64,000 bases of DNA from positions 1-64,000 of the forward strand of contig JAIKZD010000022.1 of assembly GCA_024682555.1 (NCBI GenBank), in the 5' to 3' direction. The position numbers were made by a program, and so were the translations under genes. Positions 1-7,948 of the stretch are shown here, one piece after another. The notes beneath the pieces are model-generated. The model saw only the letters and a program-made list of their open reading frames with translations. It searched no databases and was not told where the DNA came from. This DNA comes from Lachnospiraceae bacterium (GTDB taxonomy: Bacteria > Bacillota > Clostridia > Lachnospirales > Lachnospiraceae). Position 1 is the stretch's first letter. Every line of letters begins with the position of its first letter.

Positions 1-254
1 CATAAATTCGGAGCGATCTGCCACTCATCGATCAAACGCGGATTCTCTCCAACAAGCAGATTAGATGGTTTGATTTGGGCAGTCTGTATATAGGAATCCC
101 TCATATCGGGGTCCTGCATTTCAATATAACTCTTGGCGAACTGTTTAGCAGTTGTTGTTTTTCCACACCATTTGGGGCCTATAACATGTACCGCTCCAAA
201 AGCATCTAACTTGTCTTGCAATTCACTGTCACATATTCGTTCTATATAGTTCAT
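1..254 (-). CDS. AAA_14/DUF4143-type ATP-binding protein, 5' part only
   Basis: Only the first 84 codons lie in the window; the rest is beyond the left edge. A P-loop GPKWCGKTT sits at residues 26-34, followed by an MQDPD segment and a LIDEWQ motif (Walker B region), the layout of AAA_14 ATPases that usually carry a C-terminal DUF4143 domain. Family members are widespread single-gene ATPases of unclear role in Firmicutes and archaea. Two ATGs are possible: the one at 254 has AGAGGTG ten bases upstream, whereas the one at 263 would touch that site, so 254 is preferred. No neighbour suggests a function. Confidence 0.8.
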   Translation of the reverse strand, partial: MNYIERICDSELQDKLDAFGAVHVIGPKWCGKTTTAKQFAKSYIEMQDPDMRDSYIQTAQIKPSNLLVGENPRLIDEWQIAPNL

Positions 255-323
255 TTTGTCCATTCACCTCTTAAAAAAGATATATATACATCATTATACT
301 CGATTCGCACCCATTTTCAATCC

Positions 324-392
324 TTGCCGAAGACATTTGTGGCATTTTGCCGAAGACATTTGCGGAATTTTGCCGAAGACATTTGCGGTGAA
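324..392. repeat. Three tandem 23-bp direct repeats
   Basis: The unit begins TTGCCGAAGACATTTG and starts at 324, 347 and 370, a 23-bp period. The first 16 bases are identical in all three copies; the tails differ by a few bases (TGGCATT, CGGAATT, CGGTGAATT). They lie about 70 bp upstream of the AAA_14 gene. There are no unique spacers, so this is a tandem repeat and not a CRISPR array. Function unknown. Confidence 0.85.
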
Positions 393-634
393 TTCTAGCA
401 CACACACGGACAATTGGGTCACCTGTAGCACCCTGTCCATATAGTCTATATTGTCCATATAATGCCCTCACGGTACAATATATAGATTTTTCTTTGGATT
501 TATACCACGAGATATTGTGGTGTTATATAAGAAATGTAGTAGGACACAAAACTGATTTCCTTCCCTGAACCCATCGACAAGCTCTTTTATAGCCTTGGGC
601 TGGTCACCTGTTGGCCGATACTCACTGTGCAATT

Positions 635-668
635 TGAAAATATGTCCGTTTTTTCGGACATATTTTCA
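635..668. repeat. 14-bp perfect inverted repeat with T6 loop
   Basis: Arms TGAAAATATGTCCG and CGGACATATTTTCA flank TTTTTT. The stem is AT-rich away from the loop and no T-tract follows on either strand, so it is not a typical Rho-independent terminator for a visible gene. It could be a transcribed hairpin, a protein-binding site or part of a dispersed palindromic element. Confidence 0.75.
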
Positions 669-818
669 TGAGCAGTTAGCGAAGCGGATTGCAAATGACC
701 TTGATTTTTATTCTCTGATTTTTCCATCTCAAAATCCGTCTTCCATTTTTGTAAAAAACTCCAAAACCGTCCCTGTATATATACCATATCATAGCTCAAA
801 AGTACATATACCTTTACA

Positions 819-846
819 TTGACGGTATGTATAATTCTCGTATAAT
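819..846 (+). promoter_or_regulatory. Sigma-70 type promoter for the 35-residue gene
   Basis: TTGACG (819-824) and TATAAT (841-846) are separated by 16 bp. Predicted transcription would start near 853, leaving a leader of about 60 nt ahead of the ATG at 916. A second TATAAT at 830-835 overlaps the spacer. Confidence 0.6.
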
Positions 847-915
847 AAACCATCAATTGTACATCTGAATACTGGCCGGAAGGTTATAATAACACAGAGG
901 GAGGATAAGATCGAA

Positions 916-1023
916 ATGAAAGAGAAGATCCAGTTGACGGAAGAGCTGAAGACAAAGCTAAAAAACTGCAAAACCGCCGAGGAGGTCATGGAACTGGCCA
1001 GGTATACAAAACCTTCTTCATGA
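916..1023 (+). CDS. 35-residue Nif11-leader-like microprotein
   Basis: The protein is 35 residues, starting MKEKIQLTEELK and ending RYTKPSS. A purine-rich ribosome binding site (GAGGGAGGAT, about 897-906) precedes the ATG and a good promoter lies upstream, so expression is plausible. The segment LKNCKTAEEVMELAR resembles the helix of Nif11-type leader peptides (L-x-x-x-KT-x-EEV-x-x-LA), but there is no GG cleavage site and no core peptide after it, so it may be a stand-alone remnant or a small regulator. The next gene, on the opposite strand, is an SPL-family radical SAM protein that is not a known peptide-modifying type. Family assignment is inference from a short stretch. Confidence 0.5.
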   Translation: MKEKIQLTEELKTKLKNCKTAEEVMELARYTKPSS

Positions 1024-1098
1024 TCCATTGACCCGGTTTACCTTTCCAACAGTTTTGCAGCGCAGTGAGGCTGCATGTCCTCCTTATTTAATTTAGCT

Positions 1099-1977
1099 TT
1101 ACATGTCAAACAAACTCAGCTGTGAATACTCTTCAGGCAGGTCTCCCATAAACCGGAAACACTCATCCGGATCAGACATGAGGCCGTTTTCCTTACATAT
1201 CTTTTTGAATATCCCTTTAAGCTTTAAGGCATTCGGACTCGGAAGCTCATAGGCATTTCCGTACCGTTTAATATAACGCTCCTTCATCCCCGGAAAATGC
1301 TTATCAAGCGCAGCATAATAGTATTCCCGGTCCCCTTCCCTCAGAGTCAGTCCCATTCCGAAATCAATTATCCCCTTAACACCGGTGCACACGCACTCCT
1401 TCAATATTGATGTGATGTTTTCCTCCGTGTCATTGATGAAGGGCAGGATCGGTGTGATCCATACGATGGTGGGAATGCCTCTTTTCTGCATCTCTTTAAG
1501 TACTTCTATGCGGCGTTTCGTATTGCAGACATTAGGCTCCAGTATCCTGCAGAGATCATCATCATAGGTGGTAAGCGTCATCTGCACAACACATTTGGCC
1601 TGACGGTTTATTTCATCAAGAAGATCGATATCCCTGAGGATGAGATCCGATTTTGTCTGTATCGCCACCCCGAATCCGTATTTATGGATGATCTTAAGAC
1701 ACTTCCCTGTCAGGCATAAGTCCTTCTCGATATGCATATAAGGGTCCGACATGGCACCGGTCCCGATCATGCATTTTTTTCTTTTATGCTTAAGTGCCTC
1801 TTCCAGAAGCTCCGGCGCGTTTTGTTTCACTTCTATATCTTCAAAGGGATGGGTGAACTGATAGCATCGGCTCCTGCTGTCACAGTAGATACAGCCATGA
1901 CTGCAGCCGCGATAAATATTCATTCCGTAACGGCCGCCGCTTCCCGTCAGAATCCCTTTTGCATTTACATAGTGCAT
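1099..1977 (-). CDS. SPL-family radical SAM protein
   Basis: Predicted 292-residue radical SAM protein of the SplB-related group (COG1533). The iron-sulfur ligands are Cys25, Cys29 and Cys32 in YRGCSHGCIYCDSRS near the N-terminus, as is usual for this group, and GTGAMSDPY and WITPILPFINDT segments follow as in relatives. Spore photoproduct lyase itself is longer and has other conserved residues, so a DNA-repair role should not be assumed; most short members have no known substrate. It lies 9 bp downstream of the ZIP transporter gene and is probably in the same transcript. An AAGGT site six bases upstream supports the start. Confidence 0.88.
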   Translation of the reverse strand: MHYVNAKGILTGSGGRYGMNIYRGCSHGCIYCDSRSRCYQFTHPFEDIEVKQNAPELLEEALKHKRKKCMIGTGAMSDPYMHIEKDLCLTGKCLKIIHKYGFGVAIQTKSDLILRDIDLLDEINRQAKCVVQMTLTTYDDDLCRILEPNVCNTKRRIEVLKEMQKRGIPTIVWITPILPFINDTEENITSILKECVCTGVKGIIDFGMGLTLREGDREYYYAALDKHFPGMKERYIKRYGNAYELPSPNALKLKGIFKKICKENGLMSDPDECFRFMGDLPEEYSQLSLFDM

Positions 1978-1986
1978 TTTTTTACC

Positions 1987-2790
1987 TTATCCCAGTGCCA
2001 CATCCAGAGCCATCATCAGGCTGAATCCGGCCGCAAAGGCCACAACTCCGATATTGGAATGCTCTCCGGCAGACATCTCCGGTATCAGTTCCTCCACCAC
2101 AACATACAGCATGGCTCCCGCCGCAAAGGAAAGAAGATACGGCATGGCGGGAATAAACAGTCCCGCAAGTAAGACGGTTATTCCTCCGAAAACCGGCTCC
2201 ACCACTCCGGACAGTACTCCAAGCCAAAAAGATTTCCGTCTGTTTTTCCCTTCGGCATAAAGCGGCATGGATATGATCGCACCCTCCGGGAAATTCTGTA
2301 TTGCGATCCCAAGGGCAAGGGCCAGCGCCGCCCCCACCGTAATGGTTCCCGATCCGCCCGCCACTCCTGCATAGACAACTCCCACTGCCATTCCTTCGGG
2401 AATGTTATGAAGGGTCACCGCAAGAACAAGCATTGCCGTCCTTGTCAGACTGCTCTTCGGGCCTTCGGCCTGGTCGATCCCTATATGCAGATGAGGGATT
2501 ACATGATCTAACAGGAGCAAAAACAGGATGCCTGTCCAGAATCCGATAAAGGCAGGAAGGAATGCAAATTTCTCAAGATCCGATGACTGCTCGATGGCAG
2601 GAACTATGAGACTCCAGATCGATGCGGCCACCATCACTCCGGCGGCAAATCCGCTGAGAACACGCTGTGTCCCCGTTTTCAGTTCTTTTTTTAGAAAAAA
2701 CACACAGGCCGATCCGGCCGCCGTACCGATAAAAGGTATCAGCAGACCGATGATGACCGTACCTAAAAGATCATTTGAAGATGATATCAT
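1987..2790 (-). CDS. ZIP family divalent metal transporter
   Basis: Predicted 267-residue inner-membrane metal importer of the ZIP family (ZupT/GufA-like), expected to carry zinc or other divalent ions into the cytoplasm. The two signature helices are visible: HNIPEGMAVG at 128-137 (His128, Glu132) and QNFPEGAIIS at 165-174, plus a His-containing loop (HVIPHLHIG, about 96-104) between helices 3 and 4. About eight hydrophobic segments fit the family. It lies between the radical SAM gene (9 bp) and the TetR gene (21 bp), so the four genes from 4525 to 1099 probably form one operon. Confidence 0.9.
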   Translation of the reverse strand: MISSSNDLLGTVIIGLLIPFIGTAAGSACVFFLKKELKTGTQRVLSGFAAGVMVAASIWSLIVPAIEQSSDLEKFAFLPAFIGFWTGILFLLLLDHVIPHLHIGIDQAEGPKSSLTRTAMLVLAVTLHNIPEGMAVGVVYAGVAGGSGTITVGAALALALGIAIQNFPEGAIISMPLYAEGKNRRKSFWLGVLSGVVEPVFGGITVLLAGLFIPAMPYLLSFAAGAMLYVVVEELIPEMSAGEHSNIGVVAFAAGFSLMMALDVALG

Positions 2791-2811
2791 ATCTCAAACC
2801 GCCCCCTGTCT

Positions 2812-3366
2812 TTAGTCTAAAACTCTGTTTATGTATTCAAGGATACTCTTTTTCTTCTCTTCTTCACTCTTTTTCGTAAATTCGGCGCTGTGGAGGGTTG
2901 CGGAGATCCCGTATATAAGCTGTCCCGCAAGGATTTCCGCGGGCTCGCTGTTTTTTATATCCCACTTTGCCATAACGGCGCCCACAGTCTGCCTGAGCAT
3001 TCTTAATGTTCCTTCATGCAGGGCGATCTGAATGGTCCAGTGTATATTTCCCTGTATCTGTCCGAATTCCTCCATTGACTTTTCGTAAATTGGAAGAAAT
3101 GTCTCGGTAAAATCCTCTTTTTTTTCACATTCGGACAGAAGGGCTTTGAATTTTTCCCCGTAGTTTTGGAAGAATTTCTGTACCACACGGTCAAACAGCA
3201 TTTCTTTCGACCTGAAGTAATGGTAAAACATACCGATCTCTCCGCCGACTTCATTCATGATCATTCGTACGGATGTTGCCTCATAACCGTTCTCAAAAAA
3301 CAGCTTCATGGCCGTATCCGTGATCTCATCTCTTTTACCGCCTGTCAGAACCGCTTTACGCGCCAT
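2812..3366 (-). CDS. TetR/AcrR family transcriptional regulator
   Basis: Predicted 184-residue TetR-type repressor. An N-terminal helix-turn-helix (about 15-60) includes the typical AMKLFFENGYEATS segment and the recognition-helix end MFYHYFRSKEMLF; the remainder is the ligand-binding helical domain. Its start overlaps the end of the upstream hydrolase gene by 11 bp, so the two are co-transcribed and likely translationally coupled. Four copies of an AGAAC/GTTCT-type sequence around the operon promoter (4544-4725) are candidate operators, suggesting autoregulation. The ligand is unknown. Confidence 0.9.
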   Translation of the reverse strand: MARKAVLTGGKRDEITDTAMKLFFENGYEATSVRMIMNEVGGEIGMFYHYFRSKEMLFDRVVQKFFQNYGEKFKALLSECEKKEDFTETFLPIYEKSMEEFGQIQGNIHWTIQIALHEGTLRMLRQTVGAVMAKWDIKNSEPAEILAGQLIYGISATLHSAEFTKKSEEEKKKSILEYINRVLD

Positions 3367-4525
3367 AGGTCTTTTCCTCTATCCATTCATATACTGTTTC
3401 AAGCAGGAGTCCCATATTCCCCACCTGACAGTGATGATCCGCATTTTCTTCCCTGGTGAACAGCCTTCCCGTTACACTTTTTGCATTGACAAGCGCATCA
3501 AGCTGCTTTTCATAAAACACCGTGTAAATATCGCTTTCTCCGGCAAGGACCAGCGTATCCTGTGTGATAAGCTTCGAAATATCCACTGTATTGTATTTCT
3601 TTATATGATCAAAGTACTCGCAGGGCGTATGTACGTTTTCATATATCGCATAACCCTGCAGGAGGAGCCACCTTGTGAAGTACTTTTTATCAAACTTCTT
3701 ATTTAAAGAATTCCAGAATATACTCTTCGGGTGATTGGTCAGATGATCGAAGAAGTTTCCGAACCATCCCATTTTATTTAGTATCGCACCGTAAAAATCA
3801 TATATCAAGTCATACATTACAAGACGCTTTATTCTTTTATCATATGCTGCTGCCCTGGTGGCCAGATACCCGCCCAGAGATATGCCTATAAGAGTAACAT
3901 CATTGAGGTTAAACCGGTCAAGAACCGCTCCCGTGCAGTCCTCCCACTCTGGAATCATCCTTGCATCATGATGCATCAGAACCTCCCCCTGTCCCGGTCC
4001 CTCAAAGAAATATACATCGTAATGCCTTTCCGTGAAGTAGGGTACCAGTGGAAGAAAATCCTGACAAATGCTGTCATATCCTCCGTGGATCACGATGGTT
4101 CCCTTTGATCCTTCACTTACCGAATAATAAACCGGAAGCTCATAATTCTTATACGGTATCCTTATGATCTTAAGATTGGGATAACTGTTGAAAAAATAAG
4201 AATTATACAGGCCGACACACTTATCATAAAGGATATGCTTAAGACTTCTGCCATCCTTATCTTTCTCACCGCTAAGCGTATAAAACTGTGCGGCACGATA
4301 ACAGGCAGCTGCCTTGAGCATATTGCCTGCCTTCTCCTCTTTCTCTCCCAGCTCCTTAAAAAGTGCTATCCATTTCTCAAAGCTGTCTATCTTACTTCCA
4401 ATGTCGTAAAGTTCCCCTTTCGCAAAAACTCCGTAGGTAAAAAACCTGTTCAGCTGGAAATTTAGACCTTCATCCTCATGAAACTTAAAATATCCTACGG
4501 GAAAAACATTATTATCTTTTTTCAT
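3356..4525 (-). CDS. FrsA-like alpha/beta hydrolase
   Basis: Predicted 389-residue serine hydrolase. After an N-terminal helical region of about 120 residues, the core has an oxyanion-type IHGGYDS (146-152), a nucleophile elbow GISLGG with Ser216, an AGESD acid segment (Asp332) and a late ADHH motif (His364/His365). The combination of long N-terminal extension and HGG loop resembles FrsA/esterase-type enzymes that cleave esters or small amides. No signal peptide, so cytoplasmic. It is the first gene of the operon with the TetR gene, a common pairing for detoxifying hydrolases; the substrate cannot be read from sequence. Confidence 0.82.
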   Translation of the reverse strand: MKKDNNVFPVGYFKFHEDEGLNFQLNRFFTYGVFAKGELYDIGSKIDSFEKWIALFKELGEKEEKAGNMLKAAACYRAAQFYTLSGEKDKDGRSLKHILYDKCVGLYNSYFFNSYPNLKIIRIPYKNYELPVYYSVSEGSKGTIVIHGGYDSICQDFLPLVPYFTERHYDVYFFEGPGQGEVLMHHDARMIPEWEDCTGAVLDRFNLNDVTLIGISLGGYLATRAAAYDKRIKRLVMYDLIYDFYGAILNKMGWFGNFFDHLTNHPKSIFWNSLNKKFDKKYFTRWLLLQGYAIYENVHTPCEYFDHIKKYNTVDISKLITQDTLVLAGESDIYTVFYEKQLDALVNAKSVTGRLFTREENADHHCQVGNMGLLLETVYEWIEEKTYGA

Positions 4526-4543
4526 GATCCGTACCTCTATAAA

Positions 4544-4725
4544 CCGAATATTGTTCTGTTAATGTTAAGCTAGCACATTAGATCCATGATGTCAATAATA
4601 AAAAGAACGATATTCTGTTTATGACGACAGCAGAACGTTGTTCTTGTTATCATCGGTGCTGACAGCTCTCGTTTGTCCCGAATGCGCATTATTACTTGAT
4701 TTATTGATAATAACTATTGTTCTTT
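4544..4725. promoter_or_regulatory. Four operator-like AGAAC/GTTCT repeats
   Basis: Four related sites surround the hydrolase-TetR promoter: GAATATTGTTCTG (4546-4558), AGAACGATATTCTG (4604-4617, inverse orientation), AGAACGTTGTTCT (4632-4644, a perfect 5+5 palindrome) and ACTATTGTTCTTT (4713-4725). The first is downstream of the -10 and the second just upstream of the -35. The arrangement fits repressor binding, most likely by the TetR protein of the same operon. Confidence 0.5.
4567..4595 (-). promoter_or_regulatory. Putative promoter of hydrolase-TetR-ZIP operon
   Basis: On the minus strand TTGACA (4590-4595) is followed after 17 bp by TAGCTT (4567-4572) with an upstream TGTGC. The -35 is perfect, the -10 weak, which fits a regulated promoter. 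Operator-like repeats lie on both sides. Confidence 0.5.
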
Positions 4726-4870
4726 ATCCGAAGTGGTCAATGAAAAATATCTTTTAATAACGCTTGATATTTACTCTCTTCTTTTCCGGAAACCGATTGA
4801 TCTTCATCCTGTGTTTTGGAAATGCGGATCCGGACTTTCACCGGTCAGGAACGTGTGCCGCCGGACACAA

Positions 4871-4908
4871 TAAAAAACCGGGACATGTCTCTATGACATA
4901 TCCCGGTT
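4871..4908 (-). terminator. Rho-independent terminator of oligopeptide operon
   Basis: On the minus strand the stem CCGGGATATGTC / GACATGTCCCGG (12 bp, one G-T pair) with a 5-base loop is followed by TTTTTTA. It lies about 80 bp past the stop codon of the substrate-binding protein gene. Confidence 0.9.
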
Positions 4909-4987
4909 CTTATCACTGCCTGCCGGCATATTATTCCGGCATATTATTCAGCTGTTATACATCCGTTTTATTTGCGTATCAGATGTT

Positions 4988-6847
4988 TTATTCCATGGTT
5001 GCATACATGAAATACTTATATCCGAGAGGATTTGAGAAGAATCCCTTTACTCCCGAATCGATCATGTAGATATCCGTATAGAAATACAGCGGGCAGATGC
5101 AGCCTGTGCTCATCAGCAGATCCTCTGCCTTGTGCATAAGTGCATAACGGGTATCGGTATCGGTACAGGATTTGATATCGGAAATAACCACATCATAAGT
5201 CTCTGCCCAGGTTCCGTCCGTAACCTTTGTATCATATCCCAGATCGGTAAGGTCAATGCTGTAAGCCTTTACAGATACATTGTCGCCCTTTCCGAACTGA
5301 ACATCATTGTTACCTGATGCTGTTGTCCACATGTCAAGGAAACTGATGGGATCATTGTAGTCAGCAAGCCATCCGTTACGTGCGATAGAGTAATCTCCGT
5401 TCTTACGTGTCTCAAGGAAGGTATTCCACTCCTGATTCTCAAGGTTCATTGTGATACCGATCTGAGCAAGCGCACTCTGGAGATACTCACCGATAGCCTT
5501 GTGACCTTCAGAGGTATTGTAGAGATATGTCATGCTCGGGAAATCCGTGAACTTGCCTGATGCATCATCATAGGTGTAATACTTCTTGAGCGTCTCAACT
5601 GCGGAATCAAAGTTTGACTGAAGGCTGTCCTTATCAACGGCATAGTAACCGCCCTTTCCGTCATTGGCATTCTCATAGAACTGTGAGCCGTCTGCATCCG
5701 TAAGTCCCATAGCTACGAAGGAAGCTGCGGGAACCTGTCCGGCCTGTCCGATCTCTTCTACGATATAATTACGGTCAAACAGAAGTGCAACTGCATTTCT
5801 GATCTCGGCCTTTGCCTTCTCTGCGTCAGCATCACTGAGATCCGAACCTGCAGGAAGGATGTCCTCATTTACATTCCAGCATACATAATAGGTTCCAAGC
5901 TGTCCCGTTACAACGAACTCATCGGGATAATTCTGCTTAAGAGCCGCTATCTCGTTGGTGGGAACATCATCGATAAGCTGCCAGCTGCCGTTTTCGAAGT
6001 TGGTCAGCATATTGTTGGCATCATCGGAAAGATAGAAATTGATCTCTTCCATGGTGATGGTATCGGCATCAACATAATTCTCATTCTTTGTAAGAGTTAT
6101 GAGTGAGTTGTGATCCCACTTTGATAAGGTATAAGGTCCGTTATTAACATAGGTGGAAGGATCCGTAGCCCAGCTTTCATTTGCCACAACATCTTCTCTT
6201 ACCGGGAAGTATGTAGGGAAAGCAAGGAGTTCGTTCCAGTATGCTACTGCATTCTTAAGGGTAACCTCGATGGTCTTGTCATCAACGGCCTTGATGTTCA
6301 TGGAATCGGCCGATCCCTCCGCTACCGCATCATATCCGTCAACGACCTCGAACATATAACCGTAATCAGCTGCAAGATCATCACTTGCCGCACGGTTCCA
6401 TGAGAAAATGAAATCTCCTGCGGTAAGATCCTTTCCGTCGGACCACTTGAGACCGTCCCTTAATGTATAGGTATAGGTTACGGTTCCGTCAGGATTCTCA
6501 ACGCCCTCGGTAAGCTCGGTTGCTGCATCCGCAACTATGCTCAGAGTACCGTCATTATTAAGCTCCCACTTTGCAAGTCCCGAGAAAAGGTGGATGAGCA
6601 TCGTGGCTCCATCAACTGCACTGTTAAGTGCGGGATCTATGGATGCCGGCTCTGAAGCGAGACATACATTGATGGATGATCCTCCGGTTGTTACAGCTTC
6701 GGCTGACTGTTCCGTATCAGCGGATGAGCTGTCGGTTGTTTCTGCTGTCGCGGCGCCTGCTCCCGTAGCCATGGCTGAGTCACCACAGGCCATCAAAGAA
6801 CATGCCATTGCACCGGCAAGCAATAATGCCATTAGTTTCTTCATCAT
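4988..6847 (-). CDS. oppA: Oligopeptide ABC transporter substrate-binding lipoprotein
   Basis: Predicted 619-residue SBP_bac_5 family lipoprotein that captures oligopeptides outside the membrane. The N-terminus is a lipoprotein signal with lipobox LMAC (Cys about 21), followed by a Ser/Thr/Ala-rich linker and the family sequence around SINVCLASEPASIDPALNS. Two adjacent ATGs exist; AGGAGG lies 3 bases from the first and 6 from the second, so translation may begin at 6844. It is the last gene of the operon, 114 bp after the second ATPase gene, a gap that may allow separate expression. Peptide preference cannot be deduced. Confidence 0.92.
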   Translation of the reverse strand: MMKKLMALLLAGAMACSLMACGDSAMATGAGAATAETTDSSSADTEQSAEAVTTGGSSINVCLASEPASIDPALNSAVDGATMLIHLFSGLAKWELNNDGTLSIVADAATELTEGVENPDGTVTYTYTLRDGLKWSDGKDLTAGDFIFSWNRAASDDLAADYGYMFEVVDGYDAVAEGSADSMNIKAVDDKTIEVTLKNAVAYWNELLAFPTYFPVREDVVANESWATDPSTYVNNGPYTLSKWDHNSLITLTKNENYVDADTITMEEINFYLSDDANNMLTNFENGSWQLIDDVPTNEIAALKQNYPDEFVVTGQLGTYYVCWNVNEDILPAGSDLSDADAEKAKAEIRNAVALLFDRNYIVEEIGQAGQVPAASFVAMGLTDADGSQFYENANDGKGGYYAVDKDSLQSNFDSAVETLKKYYTYDDASGKFTDFPSMTYLYNTSEGHKAIGEYLQSALAQIGITMNLENQEWNTFLETRKNGDYSIARNGWLADYNDPISFLDMWTTASGNNDVQFGKGDNVSVKAYSIDLTDLGYDTKVTDGTWAETYDVVISDIKSCTDTDTRYALMHKAEDLLMSTGCICPLYFYTDIYMIDSGVKGFFSNPLGYKYFMYATME

Positions 6848-6961
6848 AATCCTCCTGTAAAATTATATTATATTAAGCACGACTCACTGCCGAGACGTGA
6901 AAATACCGTGCTCTGCGGAAAATCCGAACGGTTTAAATATCGACCGTTCTTTTTTCGCTCT

Positions 6962-7948
6962 TTAGTCATTGATCTCCTTCACCCTGTGACAGGCAACAAA
7001 TCTGCCGCTTTCCACCTCATTAAACTCCGGTACCTGCTCCTTGCAGATATCCTTTGCGTAGGGACATCTTGTATGGAAAGGACAACCCGAAGGAGCGTTT
7101 AAGGGACTCGGGATCTCGCCCTTAAGCTCTATACGCTTATTTGCCCTGGCTGTCTTAGGGTCGGGAACCGGAACCGCGGAGATGAGAGCCTTCGTATAGG
7201 GATGCAGGGGTCTGTCATAGATATCCTCCGCACCTGCAAGCTCCACCATATGTCCGAGATACATTACCGCAATACGGTCGGATATATGACGGACCACCAA
7301 AAGATCGTGCGCTATGAAAAGATAGGTCAGGTTCATCTGCTCCTGCAGCTCATCAAACATATTTATGACCTGAGCCTGTATGGAAACATCAAGCGCCGAA
7401 ACCGGTTCATCACATACCATGAACTCCGGACCTACCGCCAGAGCCCGTGCTATGCCTACTCTCTGCCTCTGACCGCCCGAAAACTCATGAGCGTATCTGG
7501 CGGCATGCTCGGAATTAAGTCCCACCTGCTCCATAAGAGTCAGTATCTTATCCCTGCGTTCCTCCTTTGAGGAATACATATTATGTATATCCAGAGGCTC
7601 ACCGATGATATCCGCTACCGTCATCCTTGGATTGAGGGACGAATAGGGATCCTGGAATACCATGGTTGCATGTTTTCTGAATTCCTTTATATCCTGAGGG
7701 GATTTAACCTGTCTGCCCCGGTAATATATCTCTCCCCCCGTGGGTTTATACAGCTGAAGGATAGTCCTTCCCGCAGTGGTCTTGCCGCAGCCCGACTCTC
7801 CTACCAGACCGAGGGTCTCCCCTTCCTTTATGGAAAAAGAGATATCATCAACGGCTTTCAGAGCTTTCGTCCTGAAAAATCCCATATTGATGTCAAAATA
7901 CTGTTTTATATGTTCCACCCTGATCAGAGGCTCTGCATTATTTGTCAT
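6962..7948 (-). CDS. oppF: Oligopeptide ABC transporter ATPase (F-type)
   Basis: Predicted 328-residue ATPase. Walker A GESGCGKTTAGRT (about 51-63), Q-loop FQDPYSSLNP, signature FSGGQRQRVGIARAL, Walker B FMVCDEPVSALD and H-loop AHDL are all present, and the C-terminal oligopeptide extension carries the CPFHTRCPYAKDIC cysteine motif that in relatives binds an iron-sulfur cluster. It overlaps the D-type gene by 11 bp and forms with it the nucleotide-binding heterodimer under the two permeases. GGAGGTGA before the ATG is a strong ribosome site. Confidence 0.94.
   Translation of the reverse strand: MTNNAEPLIRVEHIKQYFDINMGFFRTKALKAVDDISFSIKEGETLGLVGESGCGKTTAGRTILQLYKPTGGEIYYRGRQVKSPQDIKEFRKHATMVFQDPYSSLNPRMTVADIIGEPLDIHNMYSSKEERRDKILTLMEQVGLNSEHAARYAHEFSGGQRQRVGIARALAVGPEFMVCDEPVSALDVSIQAQVINMFDELQEQMNLTYLFIAHDLLVVRHISDRIAVMYLGHMVELAGAEDIYDRPLHPYTKALISAVPVPDPKTARANKRIELKGEIPSPLNAPSGCPFHTRCPYAKDICKEQVPEFNEVESGRFVACHRVKEIND

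Larger units (their letters stand above)
255..818. other. Gene-poor stretch rich in short repeats
   Basis: No convincing gene is seen in this stretch. Open frames of 60-90 codons on both strands have no ribosome binding site and no recognisable domain. It contains three tandem 23-bp copies (324-392), a repeat of TGTCCATATA around 436-461, an ACCAC/GTGGT inverted repeat near 507-523, and a 14-bp perfect inverted repeat (635-668). The minus strand shows interrupted frames that might be remains of a decayed or dispersed sequence, but this cannot be decided from one copy. Confidence 0.6.

Noticed and set aside
324..392. Short direct repeats as a CRISPR array
   Set aside because: Copies are directly joined with no spacers and no cas gene is present.
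587..856. 89-codon minus-strand frame over the palindrome as a gene
   Set aside because: No ribosome site, composition unlike neighbouring proteins, and the palindrome lies inside it.
1732..2172. 146-codon + strand frame across the radical SAM and ZIP genes
   Set aside because: It spans two intact minus-strand genes with clear motifs and has no domain of its own.
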